This document shows, piece after piece, positions 55,630 to 64,000 of a stretch of DNA of 64,000 nt. The notes under the pieces were generated by a model. It saw nothing but the letters and a program-made list of their open reading frames with translations. It was not told the DNA's origin and did not search any database. Source of the DNA: Candidatus Kapaibacterium sp. (GTDB lineage Bacteria > Bacteroidota > Ignavibacteria > Kapaibacteriales > JAEUSM01); contig JAEUSM010000016.1 of the NCBI GenBank assembly GCA_016788785.1, positions 62,001-126,000 on the forward strand, in the 5' to 3' direction. Within the stretch, counting starts at the first letter, position 1, and each line of letters opens with the position of its first letter. Position numbers and translations under genes: made by a program.

Positions 55630-56943
55630 CTATTGTTGGTAGCGGTATTTGTCTGTAGAGAAGAGTGGGGTGTTGAGCCGAAAATCGTTGAAGCCTGAAA
55701 AATCTACGAAGGTGAATTGTCTGTTTGGATACACCCACACGACAACTTGTCGACGATCTGTGGGGAAGTTCTGATTTTGAGTGTTTGTCGGGGGTCCAAA
55801 TATAATATAGACCATTCCCATATCGCTCAGCCATCCTTCACCTGCTGAGCGAAATAGCTCATTTGCCCTTTCAACGCGTGCATAGAATTGTTCGAATGCT
55901 TCATTGCGATTAGTTGAGGGGGTTGGGTCGAATCGTCGCCAAAATTCTTCGAATTTTGCAAATCGAGCTTCTTCAGTTGGCATTCTTTCAATTTCATCTA
56001 TTTCAGCACTTGTTCCTACGTATCGTAATTGTCGAATTGCTTTGGCAATATCAGGTACAGATAATCCGGCAACAGAACGTTCAAAATATATAGACCTTGA
56101 AACGGAAAATAATTGCTCATTTTTTGCTTGTGTGGAACTTGAAGTTGCCTTTTTTAGAAGTTGTATTTTTACTGTATATCTACCTGCTGGTATATTTTTC
56201 GGTAAATCAATTTTTTCATACACTGGTGTTGACTGTTTTAGCAACGAAATAGTTCTTCGTTTTGAAGTATAGACAACAACATTGGATTGACTTTCGATAG
56301 TTGAAAGTATATCCACTTCAAAAGGAACAGTAGAGGAATATACTTGCAAGAAGGTAAAGAATCCATTGGGGAAAAGTGATACATTATCCGACAAATGGGG
56401 GGTAATGATGTATTTGGAATCTTGTTGTTCCAAATCTGCCAAAAGCATTATTGAACTTGACGAGACTGGATTTTCAAGAGAATATCGTTGTGCAGACACC
56501 TGTCTGGATTTTTGCATTGTCGTTTTTGCCACCTCATCGGAAATAGTGACATCAATTCTGTAATCTCCTGGAGGAATATTTTTCGAAAATTGAATTATTT
56601 CTGAATTACTTCGTTCACTTGCTCCATTTTGTGTTATTGGGAAGGATAATTTCTTTTCCTTTTTTAGAGTAATAGCATTACCAGTTACGATGTTTTTGAT
56701 AGTAACTTCTACTAAAAAATTCACTTTATAGTCATTTCCGGATTGAATTTTTTGAATATTTTTAAACGGAACTTGTACAAAAACATCTAATCGATTGGAG
56801 TCCAAATTTTGACCTTTGAATATTCCAATATCAAAGAAAAATTGGTCACGTTCTTGCGACAATTGAGAAATTTGAGCATTTGCAGATATGTTGATTAGAA
56901 CAATCAACATCAATAGGATAAGTGAAAAGACTTTATACTTCAT
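55630..56943 (-). CDS. GWxTD domain-containing protein
   Basis: 437 residues from the Met at 56943, giving a signal peptide (LILLMLIVLINISANA); a start at 56973 would lie deeper in rimO. The C-terminal domain reads RRFDPTPSTNRNEAF and GEGWLSDMGMVYIIFGPP, the GWxTD region with Ser for Thr. The rest is beta-rich. Such proteins are common in Bacteroidota/Chlorobi-type genomes and have unknown function. It overlaps rimO by 11 bases. Confidence 0.85.
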   Translation of the reverse strand: MKYKVFSLILLMLIVLINISANAQISQLSQERDQFFFDIGIFKGQNLDSNRLDVFVQVPFKNIQKIQSGNDYKVNFLVEVTIKNIVTGNAITLKKEKKLSFPITQNGASERSNSEIIQFSKNIPPGDYRIDVTISDEVAKTTMQKSRQVSAQRYSLENPVSSSSIMLLADLEQQDSKYIITPHLSDNVSLFPNGFFTFLQVYSSTVPFEVDILSTIESQSNVVVYTSKRRTISLLKQSTPVYEKIDLPKNIPAGRYTVKIQLLKKATSSSTQAKNEQLFSVSRSIYFERSVAGLSVPDIAKAIRQLRYVGTSAEIDEIERMPTEEARFAKFEEFWRRFDPTPSTNRNEAFEQFYARVERANELFRSAGEGWLSDMGMVYIIFGPPTNTQNQNFPTDRRQVVVWVYPNRQFTFVDFSGFNDFRLNTPLFSTDKYRYQQ

Positions 56944-58246
56944 ATGTAGCAAATAGATCGTGTTCTGCAGCATCTTCGATAGTTACTTTGATGAATTCAC
57001 CAACATTCAAAGGAGTTTTAGAACGTATATACACTTCATTATCAACTTCAGGTGCGTCAAATTCTGTTCTTCCTTGATATTCACCATTGATAATTTCGTC
57101 GATAAGTACATTCATTTCTGTACCAATGCGGTTAATATTTCGCTCTTTGGAAATGTTTTCTTGAATTTTCATCAATATTTCTTTCCGTTCTTCTTTGACT
57201 TCTTGTGGAATTGGGTCACCAAGTATATCAGCGTAAGTGTCATCCTCTTGAGAATAGGTGAATACGCCCATTCTATCCAAATATCCTTGTGAAACAAAAT
57301 CACATAATTCTTCAAAATCTGCTTCTGTTTCAGCTGGATACCCAACAATAAATGTAGTTCGAAGACTAATTCCCGGAACTTCTGTTTTGATAGTATTCAT
57401 CAGCTCTTCCAATGTTCTTCGAGTTATACCTCGTCGCATTGATTTCAACACATTAGTTGAGATATGTTGCATCGGCATATCGATATATTTGCAAATATTT
57501 GCACGTGAATTAATTACTGGCAATATATCTTGTGGAAACTTTGCAGGGTATGCGTACATTAAACGAATCCATTCAACACCCTTAACATCACTCAAGGCTT
57601 CAAGCAATTGTGCAAGTGTTCGTTTTTTGTATAAATCCAAACCATAATAGGTAGTATCTTGACCTATGACAATAAGTTCTTTCACACCTTGTGCAACCAG
57701 CATTTCCGCTTCACGTATAATATCCTCCATCGGACGAGAGCGATGTCCACCTCGCATTAATGGAATTGCACAAAATGAACAAGGATTATCACACCCTTCT
57801 GAAATTTTCAGATAGGCAAAGTGTTTCGGAGTAGACAACGCACGTTCACCTAACAACACATGCTTTAAATCTGGTGAAATTGATTTTATAATTTGTGAAA
57901 ATGCTTCCGTTCCAAAAAAACGGTCTACCTCGGGAATTTCTTTTTCTAACTCTTCACCATATCGTTCGGATAAACATCCTGCAACAATAAGGGTATCCAA
58001 TTTACCTTTTTGCTTACGTTTAGCTAACTCGATGATAGTATTGATACTTTCTTCTTTGGCTGCATCAATAAACCCACACGTATTTACAATTACAGTATCT
58101 GCTTTTGCGATATCGGGGGTATACAGCAAATTGTTTGCGGACAATTGACCCACTAATATTTCAGAATCATAAGTGTTTTTAGAACAACCTAAGGTAACAA
58201 CAGATACTTTTTTGGGCAAGATAAGAGCAACTTCTTTTGTATGCAT
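56933..58246 (-). CDS. rimO: Ribosomal protein S12 methylthiotransferase
   Basis: 437 residues. The N-terminal UPF0004 domain has VTLGCSKNTYDSEI and NTCGFIDAAKEESI, with three cluster-binding Cys in total. The radical SAM motif CxxxCxxC is seen in SEGCDNPCSFCAIP. A TRAM domain ends the protein (EGQ-like GEYQGRTEFDAPEVDNEVYI). It adds a methylthio group to an Asp of ribosomal protein S12. KISEGCDNPC and GHRSRP favour RimO over MiaB. Confidence 0.96.
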   Translation of the reverse strand: MHTKEVALILPKKVSVVTLGCSKNTYDSEILVGQLSANNLLYTPDIAKADTVIVNTCGFIDAAKEESINTIIELAKRKQKGKLDTLIVAGCLSERYGEELEKEIPEVDRFFGTEAFSQIIKSISPDLKHVLLGERALSTPKHFAYLKISEGCDNPCSFCAIPLMRGGHRSRPMEDIIREAEMLVAQGVKELIVIGQDTTYYGLDLYKKRTLAQLLEALSDVKGVEWIRLMYAYPAKFPQDILPVINSRANICKYIDMPMQHISTNVLKSMRRGITRRTLEELMNTIKTEVPGISLRTTFIVGYPAETEADFEELCDFVSQGYLDRMGVFTYSQEDDTYADILGDPIPQEVKEERKEILMKIQENISKERNINRIGTEMNVLIDEIINGEYQGRTEFDAPEVDNEVYIRSKTPLNVGEFIKVTIEDAAEHDLFATYEV

Positions 58247-58448
58247 TTGTGATTGGATATGTATATTTTTTGATTTACTTTAAACTAAAGTACAACGATG
58301 TACGAAAATCTAAGTTAAAATTTAGAATTTTGGATTATACGCGTTTTTCTATAATGATGTATAAACGATTATTCATTGTTATTTGTGTTAAAACATTGTC
58401 CATTAATACAGATTTTACAACCATTCCAAATTAAGAAAAAAGCTAAAT

Positions 58449-59186
58449 ATGATACTTTACGGAAGAAATCCAGTCAAAGAAGCAATAGTTGCAAATCAAA
58501 AAATTGAAAAAATCTACATCCAATATGGTACACAAGGTGCTGGAATTGATGAAATTTACACCCATGCAAAGAAGAATCATATTCCAATTTCCACAATGGA
58601 TAAACGAAAGTTTATTGATTTTGCAAAAACAAATGGAATCAATATTGATTCCTCACAAGGTGTCATTGCAGTTACTCCGTTAGTGAAGTTTTTAACATTA
58701 GAAGAACTGATAACGCTTTCCTTTGAATCAGAATCAAAAACTATTGTTGCTGTAGATGGCATAACAGACCCGCAGAATTTGGGAGCAATCATCCGAACTA
58801 TAGAATGTTCTGGTGCTATTGGACTTATATTACCGGAGTCTAATTCCTCGCCTATTAATCCCACAGTAGCAAAAGCTTCTGCTGGTGCTTTGGCACATTG
58901 TACTATTGCAAAAGTTCATTCTCTTCCAATAGCTTTGAAAGATATTGCAAATGCAGGTTTCAAAATCATTGGAACAGATGCAAATAGTACCACAATGTAT
59001 AACCAGATTGATTATTCAGAACCACATTGTATCATCATTGGTTCAGAAGGTTTTGGAATGCAGTCACAGGTTAAAAAACAGTGTACTCAATTAGTTTCTT
59101 TACCGCTCAAAGGAAAAGTTGATTCACTGAATGCGAGTGTTACAGCTGGAATTATGCTCTATGAAGTACTACGACAAAAGGGATGA
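58449..59186 (+). CDS. rlmB: 23S rRNA (guanosine-2'-O)-methyltransferase RlmB-like
   Basis: 245 residues. The N-terminal substrate-binding domain (ILYGRNPVKEAIVANQKIEK) is followed by a SPOUT domain with VDGITDPQNLGAIIRTIECS, IIGSEGFGM and LPLKGKVDSLNASVTAGIML. These are the TrmH/RlmB motifs. It probably 2'-O-methylates 23S rRNA. Its end overlaps a long upstream frame of the next gene. Confidence 0.95.
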   Translation: MILYGRNPVKEAIVANQKIEKIYIQYGTQGAGIDEIYTHAKKNHIPISTMDKRKFIDFAKTNGINIDSSQGVIAVTPLVKFLTLEELITLSFESESKTIVAVDGITDPQNLGAIIRTIECSGAIGLILPESNSSPINPTVAKASAGALAHCTIAKVHSLPIALKDIANAGFKIIGTDANSTTMYNQIDYSEPHCIIIGSEGFGMQSQVKKQCTQLVSLPLKGKVDSLNASVTAGIMLYEVLRQKG

Positions 59187-59272
59187 TAATTCTTTCGAAG
59201 CTTACCGAAATCTTCAATGAAATGAACATTTATACGTTCTTAGTGATTGAAACTATAGTAAAACAACATCTA

Positions 59273-60088
59273 ATGAAAACACCTACTTTTCTTGTAATAT
59301 TAATTTCTGTTTTAGTAGTATCTTCTTGCAGTTCGACAAAAACTGTTCAAAAGGAAAATGTTACAACATTGAAAAAAGAAGTACCTGTAGTTTCTCAAGA
59401 AACTAAAAAGGAAAGTGAAAATAATCAGTTGTATTATTTTTCTAAGGATAAATTACGTCAATTAGAAATTAACGGAAAAATAGTTTCAACTGTTGATGGT
59501 TCAAAGCAAAGTGCTTCTACGTCTGTTTTAGTAAAAGAACGCGATTCCATCGGTATGACAATTTTTGGTCCCTTTGGTATTTTAGTAGGCCAATTAATGG
59601 CATCACCCGCAAATTTTATGTTCTACAATGCGTTTGGAAATGAAGTTATCGAAGGTGAACCATCTTCTGCTAATATAAATTCTGTCACTGGAATGCCAAT
59701 TTCTTTTGATGATATTATGACATTACTTCGTGGTGAAGTTCCTTTTGGAATGAAGGGTTATCAAAAAGTGAAAACATTAGAATCTGGTGAGACTTTGTAC
59801 TCATTCAAAGATCAAACACAAACTCATTTTGTTACAACTGCAGTAAATGGTAATGATATCTCACAGTATCAACGTAAAAACAATGATGGAGAATTACTTT
59901 TTCACATTCGATATGCAAATTACAAGAATGTGAATAATATATCAGTTGCAACTGAATCTACCTTACAAATCCCCAAAATGAAAACTTCTATTTCCTTTGT
60001 TGCAGATGAAGTTTTCATTAACGAGCCATTTCAATCAAAATTGACCTTTCCTGTACCCTCCGGTGTTAAACGGAAAAAATTAAACTAA
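59273..60088 (+). CDS. DUF4292-like outer-membrane lipoprotein
   Basis: 271 residues from the ATG at 59273; the 30 codons before it have no lipoprotein signal form. The signal TFLVILISVLVVSSCSS carries the lipid Cys. The body (LEINGKIVSTVDGSKQSAST, RDSIGMTIFGPFGILVGQLM) resembles the LolB/DUF4292 fold, which binds lipid moieties. Its position directly before lptD, with TAATG overlap, suggests a role in outer-membrane lipid or lipoprotein assembly. Its exact role is unknown. Confidence 0.85.
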   Translation: MKTPTFLVILISVLVVSSCSSTKTVQKENVTTLKKEVPVVSQETKKESENNQLYYFSKDKLRQLEINGKIVSTVDGSKQSASTSVLVKERDSIGMTIFGPFGILVGQLMASPANFMFYNAFGNEVIEGEPSSANINSVTGMPISFDDIMTLLRGEVPFGMKGYQKVKTLESGETLYSFKDQTQTHFVTTAVNGNDISQYQRKNNDGELLFHIRYANYKNVNNISVATESTLQIPKMKTSISFVADEVFINEPFQSKLTFPVPSGVKRKKLN

Positions 60089-62733
60089 TGTATTTTTTTC
60101 GCGAATTAACGATTGTCTTCCCAATCGTTGTAATTTGGTTTTTGTGCAGTACATTTGCATTTTCCCAGCAAAATGATAGTTCTTCACGACTGAGAATCGA
60201 AACAAACGATACAACTTCTCAAGCTGCTCCAAAAAAAAATACATCCTCTTTGGATACCATTGTTACCTATTATGCTCGAGATACTGCATCATTTTCATTA
60301 GGAAAAAAACGATTACGATTAAAGGGAAATTCGAATATAATTTTTGGCAAACAGAAAATTGAATCGGAAATTATCACGATTTATTTTGATAAATCAGAGT
60401 TATATTCAACCTATGGGACTGATACTGCGGGTAAAAATGTTGGTTATCCTAAATTCACCGATAATGGCAATGAATATGTAGGTTCCGAAATCTCTTTCAA
60501 TTTTAAAACCAAAGAAGGTTCTGTTTCGATGGTAGAAACTAAAATTGGAGAAGGTTACTATTTTGGCTCTAAGATTAAAAAAGTATCTGAAAACGAAGCC
60601 TTTATTCAAAATGGATGTTACACAACGTGTGATAAACCTCATCCACATTTTTACTTCGGTTCGCCAGAAATGAAGGTAGTTGCAAAAGACAAAATTTTCA
60701 TCGACCCGGTGATACTCTATGTAGAAGATATGCCCATATTTATGTTACCACTCGGATTGTTCTTTCCTTCAAAAGGTGGTACACAGTCGGGAATTATTGT
60801 TCCCTCGTATTTTTTCAGTGCAAATCGTGGTGTGGTTTTACAAAATTTGGGATATTATTTTGCCATTTCTGATTACTTTGATACACAAGTAAATGTCGAT
60901 ATATTTTCTAAGGGTGGGGCATTACTAAAAAGTCATAATCGCTATAATATACGAGGCGTAATTGATGGTACAGTACATGCTGAATATGGACAGACCAGAC
61001 AAAGTTCAGAAGATCCTTTTCTTACAAATTGGTCTTTTGGTTGGCAACATAATCAAACGATTGATCCTCAAACAACAGCTACAGCGAATTTGCAATTTTC
61101 TTCTGAAGATTTCTTTCGAAATGTAGCTACAGATATAAATTCACGTGTTACACAAAATCTTCAATCTCGTGCATCATTGTCTACAACTTTTGATAATGGA
61201 ATGGCATTGAGTATAAATTTGAATCGAGATCAGAACATTATAACCAAAGAAGTTACCCAGACACTTCCACAAGTGTCTCTTACGATACCGAATTTTTCCC
61301 TCTTGAAACCATTTGGTTTACAATCTGAAACAGGTAGTATTAAAGACATACAATTTTCGTACAATCTTGGTAGTTTTTACACCAATAGATCAACTCGATT
61401 GAATGATTCAACCTTTGTAAATACGTTTAGTTCTAATATTTCGCATTCACCTACTATCAATATACTGACGCAAAAATTTGGATTTTTCACTGTAAATCCA
61501 TTTGTTTCCATGAGAGCTCAGACGTATTTTCGACGTGTAACAAAAAGTTTTAACACTCAAACAAATTCCGAAACTGAATCATTTGAAAATGGCATTTTCA
61601 ACGAAGTTTCCTATTCAGTTGGTGCAAATGTTCAAACGACTATTTTTGGTGTTATCAACCCCAATATCCTTGGTGTATCCTCTATTCGCCATGTGGTTAT
61701 TCCTTCTATTGGATGGTCATTTTCACCTCAATTGGATAACAATGGTGCATGGACAAGTTATTTCAATCCGATAACTGAACAGGATGTAGAATATTCTCGA
61801 TTTTCTAATGACCAAGGTGGTATCACTCCCAGAATTACACAGCAAAATCTGAATTATAATGTTATCAACCGATTTGAAATGAAGGTTCAACAAGGTGATA
61901 CGTTGCCTGACAAACAAGTGGAACTTCTAACAGCAAATGTAACGGGAAATTATAATTTTGCGGCAGATTCTTTGCAATTTTCAGATATAAATATTTCTTT
62001 TCGTACTCCACCAATAGGTTTTTTGAATTTTACAGTCGATTCTAGATTTACACCGTACAAAGATACTCCTATTTTCAATAGTAGTGGAGACCGTGTTGGA
62101 TTTCGAAAAATCAATCAATTTTTAGCGTCCGAAGGGTCACTTCTTCATGCTCAAAGTATTCGATTACAAATGTCTGCTTCCATAAATTCTGAAACATTTT
62201 CAGGAAGTTCTACCGGAACAACCATTGCTTCTTCAACAATCAATCCAATTGGTTCCAACAGAACTGGCAGAACAGTTCCTGATTCTACAGAAAAACAAGA
62301 CGTTGACAACAATTTAGGTGAAAGATTCAGAAATCGCGTCGAATATGTACCAGAATATTCAGATTTATTTGGCGAAAATAGTAGTGGTTATACACCATTA
62401 GCGTTAAATTGGTCTGCTACAACTTCCATAAACTATGATTACAATCATGAATTTCAGTCGGATTTAGTTCGCAGGACTGTTTTGGGTAGTGTCAATTTTT
62501 CCTTAAGACCCACACAAACATGGTCTGTAGAAGGAAATTTTTCGTACGATTTTATTACTGGAACCGTCATAACTCCCCAAATCAATTTACGAAAAGACCT
62601 ACACTGTTGGGATCTCATCTTCACATGGACGCCAATTGGATTCAGCCAAGGATTTTATTTACGATTTGGCATCAAATCTCCACAAATGCGTGATCTCCAA
62701 TTAGAAAAACGCAGTCTACCAATTTTCAGATAA
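60088..62733 (+). CDS. lptD: LPS assembly outer-membrane protein LptD
   Basis: 881 residues with a signal peptide (FPIVVIWFLCSTFAFS). The N-terminal OstA-type beta-jellyroll (FGKQKIESEIITIYFDKSEL) contains the LptD motif GCYTTCDKPHPHFYFGSPEM. A large beta-barrel with many alternating strands follows, and the chain ends in an aromatic-containing strand (LPIFR). It inserts lipopolysaccharide or equivalent glycolipid into the outer leaflet. Length and motif order fit Bacteroidota-type LptD. Confidence 0.93.
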   Translation: MYFFRELTIVFPIVVIWFLCSTFAFSQQNDSSSRLRIETNDTTSQAAPKKNTSSLDTIVTYYARDTASFSLGKKRLRLKGNSNIIFGKQKIESEIITIYFDKSELYSTYGTDTAGKNVGYPKFTDNGNEYVGSEISFNFKTKEGSVSMVETKIGEGYYFGSKIKKVSENEAFIQNGCYTTCDKPHPHFYFGSPEMKVVAKDKIFIDPVILYVEDMPIFMLPLGLFFPSKGGTQSGIIVPSYFFSANRGVVLQNLGYYFAISDYFDTQVNVDIFSKGGALLKSHNRYNIRGVIDGTVHAEYGQTRQSSEDPFLTNWSFGWQHNQTIDPQTTATANLQFSSEDFFRNVATDINSRVTQNLQSRASLSTTFDNGMALSINLNRDQNIITKEVTQTLPQVSLTIPNFSLLKPFGLQSETGSIKDIQFSYNLGSFYTNRSTRLNDSTFVNTFSSNISHSPTINILTQKFGFFTVNPFVSMRAQTYFRRVTKSFNTQTNSETESFENGIFNEVSYSVGANVQTTIFGVINPNILGVSSIRHVVIPSIGWSFSPQLDNNGAWTSYFNPITEQDVEYSRFSNDQGGITPRITQQNLNYNVINRFEMKVQQGDTLPDKQVELLTANVTGNYNFAADSLQFSDINISFRTPPIGFLNFTVDSRFTPYKDTPIFNSSGDRVGFRKINQFLASEGSLLHAQSIRLQMSASINSETFSGSSTGTTIASSTINPIGSNRTGRTVPDSTEKQDVDNNLGERFRNRVEYVPEYSDLFGENSSGYTPLALNWSATTSINYDYNHEFQSDLVRRTVLGSVNFSLRPTQTWSVEGNFSYDFITGTVITPQINLRKDLHCWDLIFTWTPIGFSQGFYLRFGIKSPQMRDLQLEKRSLPIFR

Positions 62734-62744
62734 TAAATTTATTG

Positions 62745-63345
62745 ACAATACCCCTCCTTTGGAAGGGTACCACGAAGTGGTGAGGTAGTTTCTTCCGCAA
62801 ACTCTAGAGACGCAATATTTTGCGTCTCTACAAAAACATGATATCAAATTCCCCTCCTATTTTAGGAGGGGTGCCACGTAGTGGCGGGGTGGTATAGCTT
62901 CCTGACCACGGAGTGGTCACATATTTACAGAACGAATTCCCAAAAAAACTTCTCCCTCCCCCCTTATGGGGAGAGGGTTTGGGAGAGGGGTCATTCTGTA
63001 TCAATGGGCAGACACATAGGTCTGCCCATTCAATAAATCGAACACTGAGGCTCTTGAAGTGTAGCGGATGGAATCTGGGTTCCCCACTTGTGGGGTGCCA
63101 CGAAGTGGCGGGGTGGAATATTCCACAAACCGTAGAGACGAAAATTTTGCGTCTCTACAAAAACATGATATCTACCTACTGGGGAGAAGGGCATTCAGAA
63201 TCAATGGGCGAAAAATGTTTCGCCCCTACATCTTCATACTCCCCTCCTAAATTAGGAAGGGTGCCACGAAGTGGCGGGGTGGTATTACCTTACTAAACCC
63301 CTCAGTCCTTCGGACAGCTCTCCTTGAAGGGGAGTAGTTGTAGTT
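62745..63345. repeat. Long mosaic of dispersed palindromic modules
   Basis: About 600 bases without a gene. Visible modules are CCACGAAGTGG (62770), GAGACGCAATATTTTGCGTC (62812), CCCCTCCTATTTTAGGAGGG (62851), a GGCAGACACATAGGTCTGCC hairpin (63006-63025), AAAATTTTGCGTCTC (63140), CCCCTCCTAAATTAGGAAGG (63242) and TCAGTCCTTCGGACAGCTC (63302). Short open frames here are repeat-derived. Confidence 0.88.
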
Positions 63346-63400
63346 GTATTCTAATAATATTTCCATCCTGAATCTATCAAAAAGTGTTTGTTTTTTTTTC

Positions 63401-63436
63401 TTTGATTGAGATATTACCTATAATGTAGTATTTTTG
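63401..63436 (+). promoter_or_regulatory. Promoter candidate for the bestrophin-like gene
   Basis: TTG at 63406-63408 and TATTTTTG at 63429-63436 match TTG/TAnnTTTG with a 20-base gap, 34 bases before the start codon. Confidence 0.5.
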
Positions 63437-63470
63437 TAAATTGATATGTAAAGTTTTTGAGGTTGTTTTT

Positions 63471-64000
63471 ATGGTACAAACAGAACAGAAGGGTTTGAGA
63501 GAACTTATTCGCTTCTGGATTCCTTATTTTATTGGGTGTTTTTTATACGGTTGTTTTTTTATTCTGATAGAGTTCAATTATAGTAGTTACATTCACAATG
63601 TACCGTCACAAATTGGGAACGTTTTGGGTTTGGCGATTGCCTTCTTTTTGGGATTTCGTATGAATTCTGCTTATGATCGTTGGTGGGAGGCTCGTAAAAT
63701 CATCGGTGAAATGTCCAATACTTCTCGTGCTATGTTTTTAAAATTAGTGTTATTTGTATCTGACCCAAAAAATCTCAAAGATGAGTATCATGGAAAATCT
63801 TCTGAATTATCGAAAGAATTTTTACTCCTATTGCAAACATATTTAGATAGTATCACTTCTATTTTAAATTCTTCTTCTACAAATCGACCTGAAAAATATT
63901 TGTTTACATTGTTGCAACGATTTAAAACGGTTTGTGTAAATGAAAACACATTACCAGTTTTAGATATTTATCAACTGTTTACTGTTTTTTCTGATTCACA
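63471..64000 (+). CDS. Bestrophin-like (RFP-TM) chloride channel family protein, 5' part
   Basis: The frame is open from the ATG at 63471 to the window edge (~176 residues). TTTTTGAGG precedes the start. The first helix (FWIPYFIGCFLYGCFFILIE) and the highly characteristic segment GLAIAFFLGFRMNSAYDRWW followed by EARKIIGEMSN identify the bestrophin/UPF0187 family. Members form pentameric anion or cation channels. The C-terminal part lies outside the window. Confidence 0.9.
   Translation, partial: MVQTEQKGLRELIRFWIPYFIGCFLYGCFFILIEFNYSSYIHNVPSQIGNVLGLAIAFFLGFRMNSAYDRWWEARKIIGEMSNTSRAMFLKLVLFVSDPKNLKDEYHGKSSELSKEFLLLLQTYLDSITSILNSSSTNRPEKYLFTLLQRFKTVCVNENTLPVLDIYQLFTVFSDS

Noticed and set aside
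62913-63296. Open frame of 127 codons
   Set aside because: It runs through consecutive dispersed repeat modules and has no homology-like motif or ribosome-binding site.

Overview
This AT-rich window looks like a chromosome segment of a Bacteroidota/Chlorobi-group bacterium. My best guess is the Kapabacteria/Ignavibacteria side, inferred from gene content only. The evidence is four secreted proteins with type IX secretion (T9SS) C-terminal sorting domains, lipoproteins with Bacteroidota-style lipoboxes, GWxTD and DUF5683 family proteins, a DUF4292-like lipoprotein next to lptD, and promoter-like TAnnTTTG elements. No tRNA, rRNA or CRISPR was seen.

Layout. 1-3956: two tandem paralogous hybrid histidine kinases, the first cut by the window edge. 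3977-5270: a serine hydrolase and a small acidic protein. 5388-14667: an accessory, defence-type island. In order it holds a two-protein Eco57I-like DNA methyltransferase pair, an AlbA_2/HATPase (prokaryotic Schlafen-like) protein, an array of exactly 67-bp tandem repeats, a zinc-ribbon-like unknown protein, a second AlbA_2/HATPase protein, a second iteron-like repeat array, and a GIY-YIG-type nuclease fused to a superfamily 2 helicase. This is the strongest candidate here for an undescribed system: a restriction-modification core with two Schlafen-like regulators or effectors and two helically phased repeat arrays placed between the M and R functions.

14722-25152 (minus strand): an M16 peptidase; an ECF sigma factor, membrane anti-sigma/beta-barrel-like protein and T9SS propeller protein operon; then a CCA-adding enzyme, lipoprotein and gamma-carbonic anhydrase operon. 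25321-28859 (plus): rplM-rpsI, rpsB-tsf and pyrH. 28860-31069: dispersed palindromic repeats around a duplicated 3' end of clpX and a lipoprotein paralog. 31079-34056: DUF5683 and ridA, divergent from clpP-clpX. 34097-39036 (minus): two paralogous lipoproteins behind a T9SS subtilisin-like protease whose 5' coding region carries an 8-bp tandem repeat that could make it phase-variable. 39742-48340 (minus): a fibronectin-like T9SS protein and a yejABEF-type peptide ABC transporter. 48557-50573: a flavin reductase-like protein and an RlmI-like methyltransferase. 50780-58246 (minus): an unknown secreted protein, rpsD, a SAM methyltransferase, a T9SS PQQ-type sugar dehydrogenase, a GWxTD protein and rimO. 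58449-62733 (plus): rlmB, a DUF4292-like lipoprotein and lptD. 63471-64000: the start of a bestrophin-like channel.

Many intergenic gaps are filled with one mosaic family of GC-rich palindromic modules. All family assignments come from motifs read in the translations; no database search was run.
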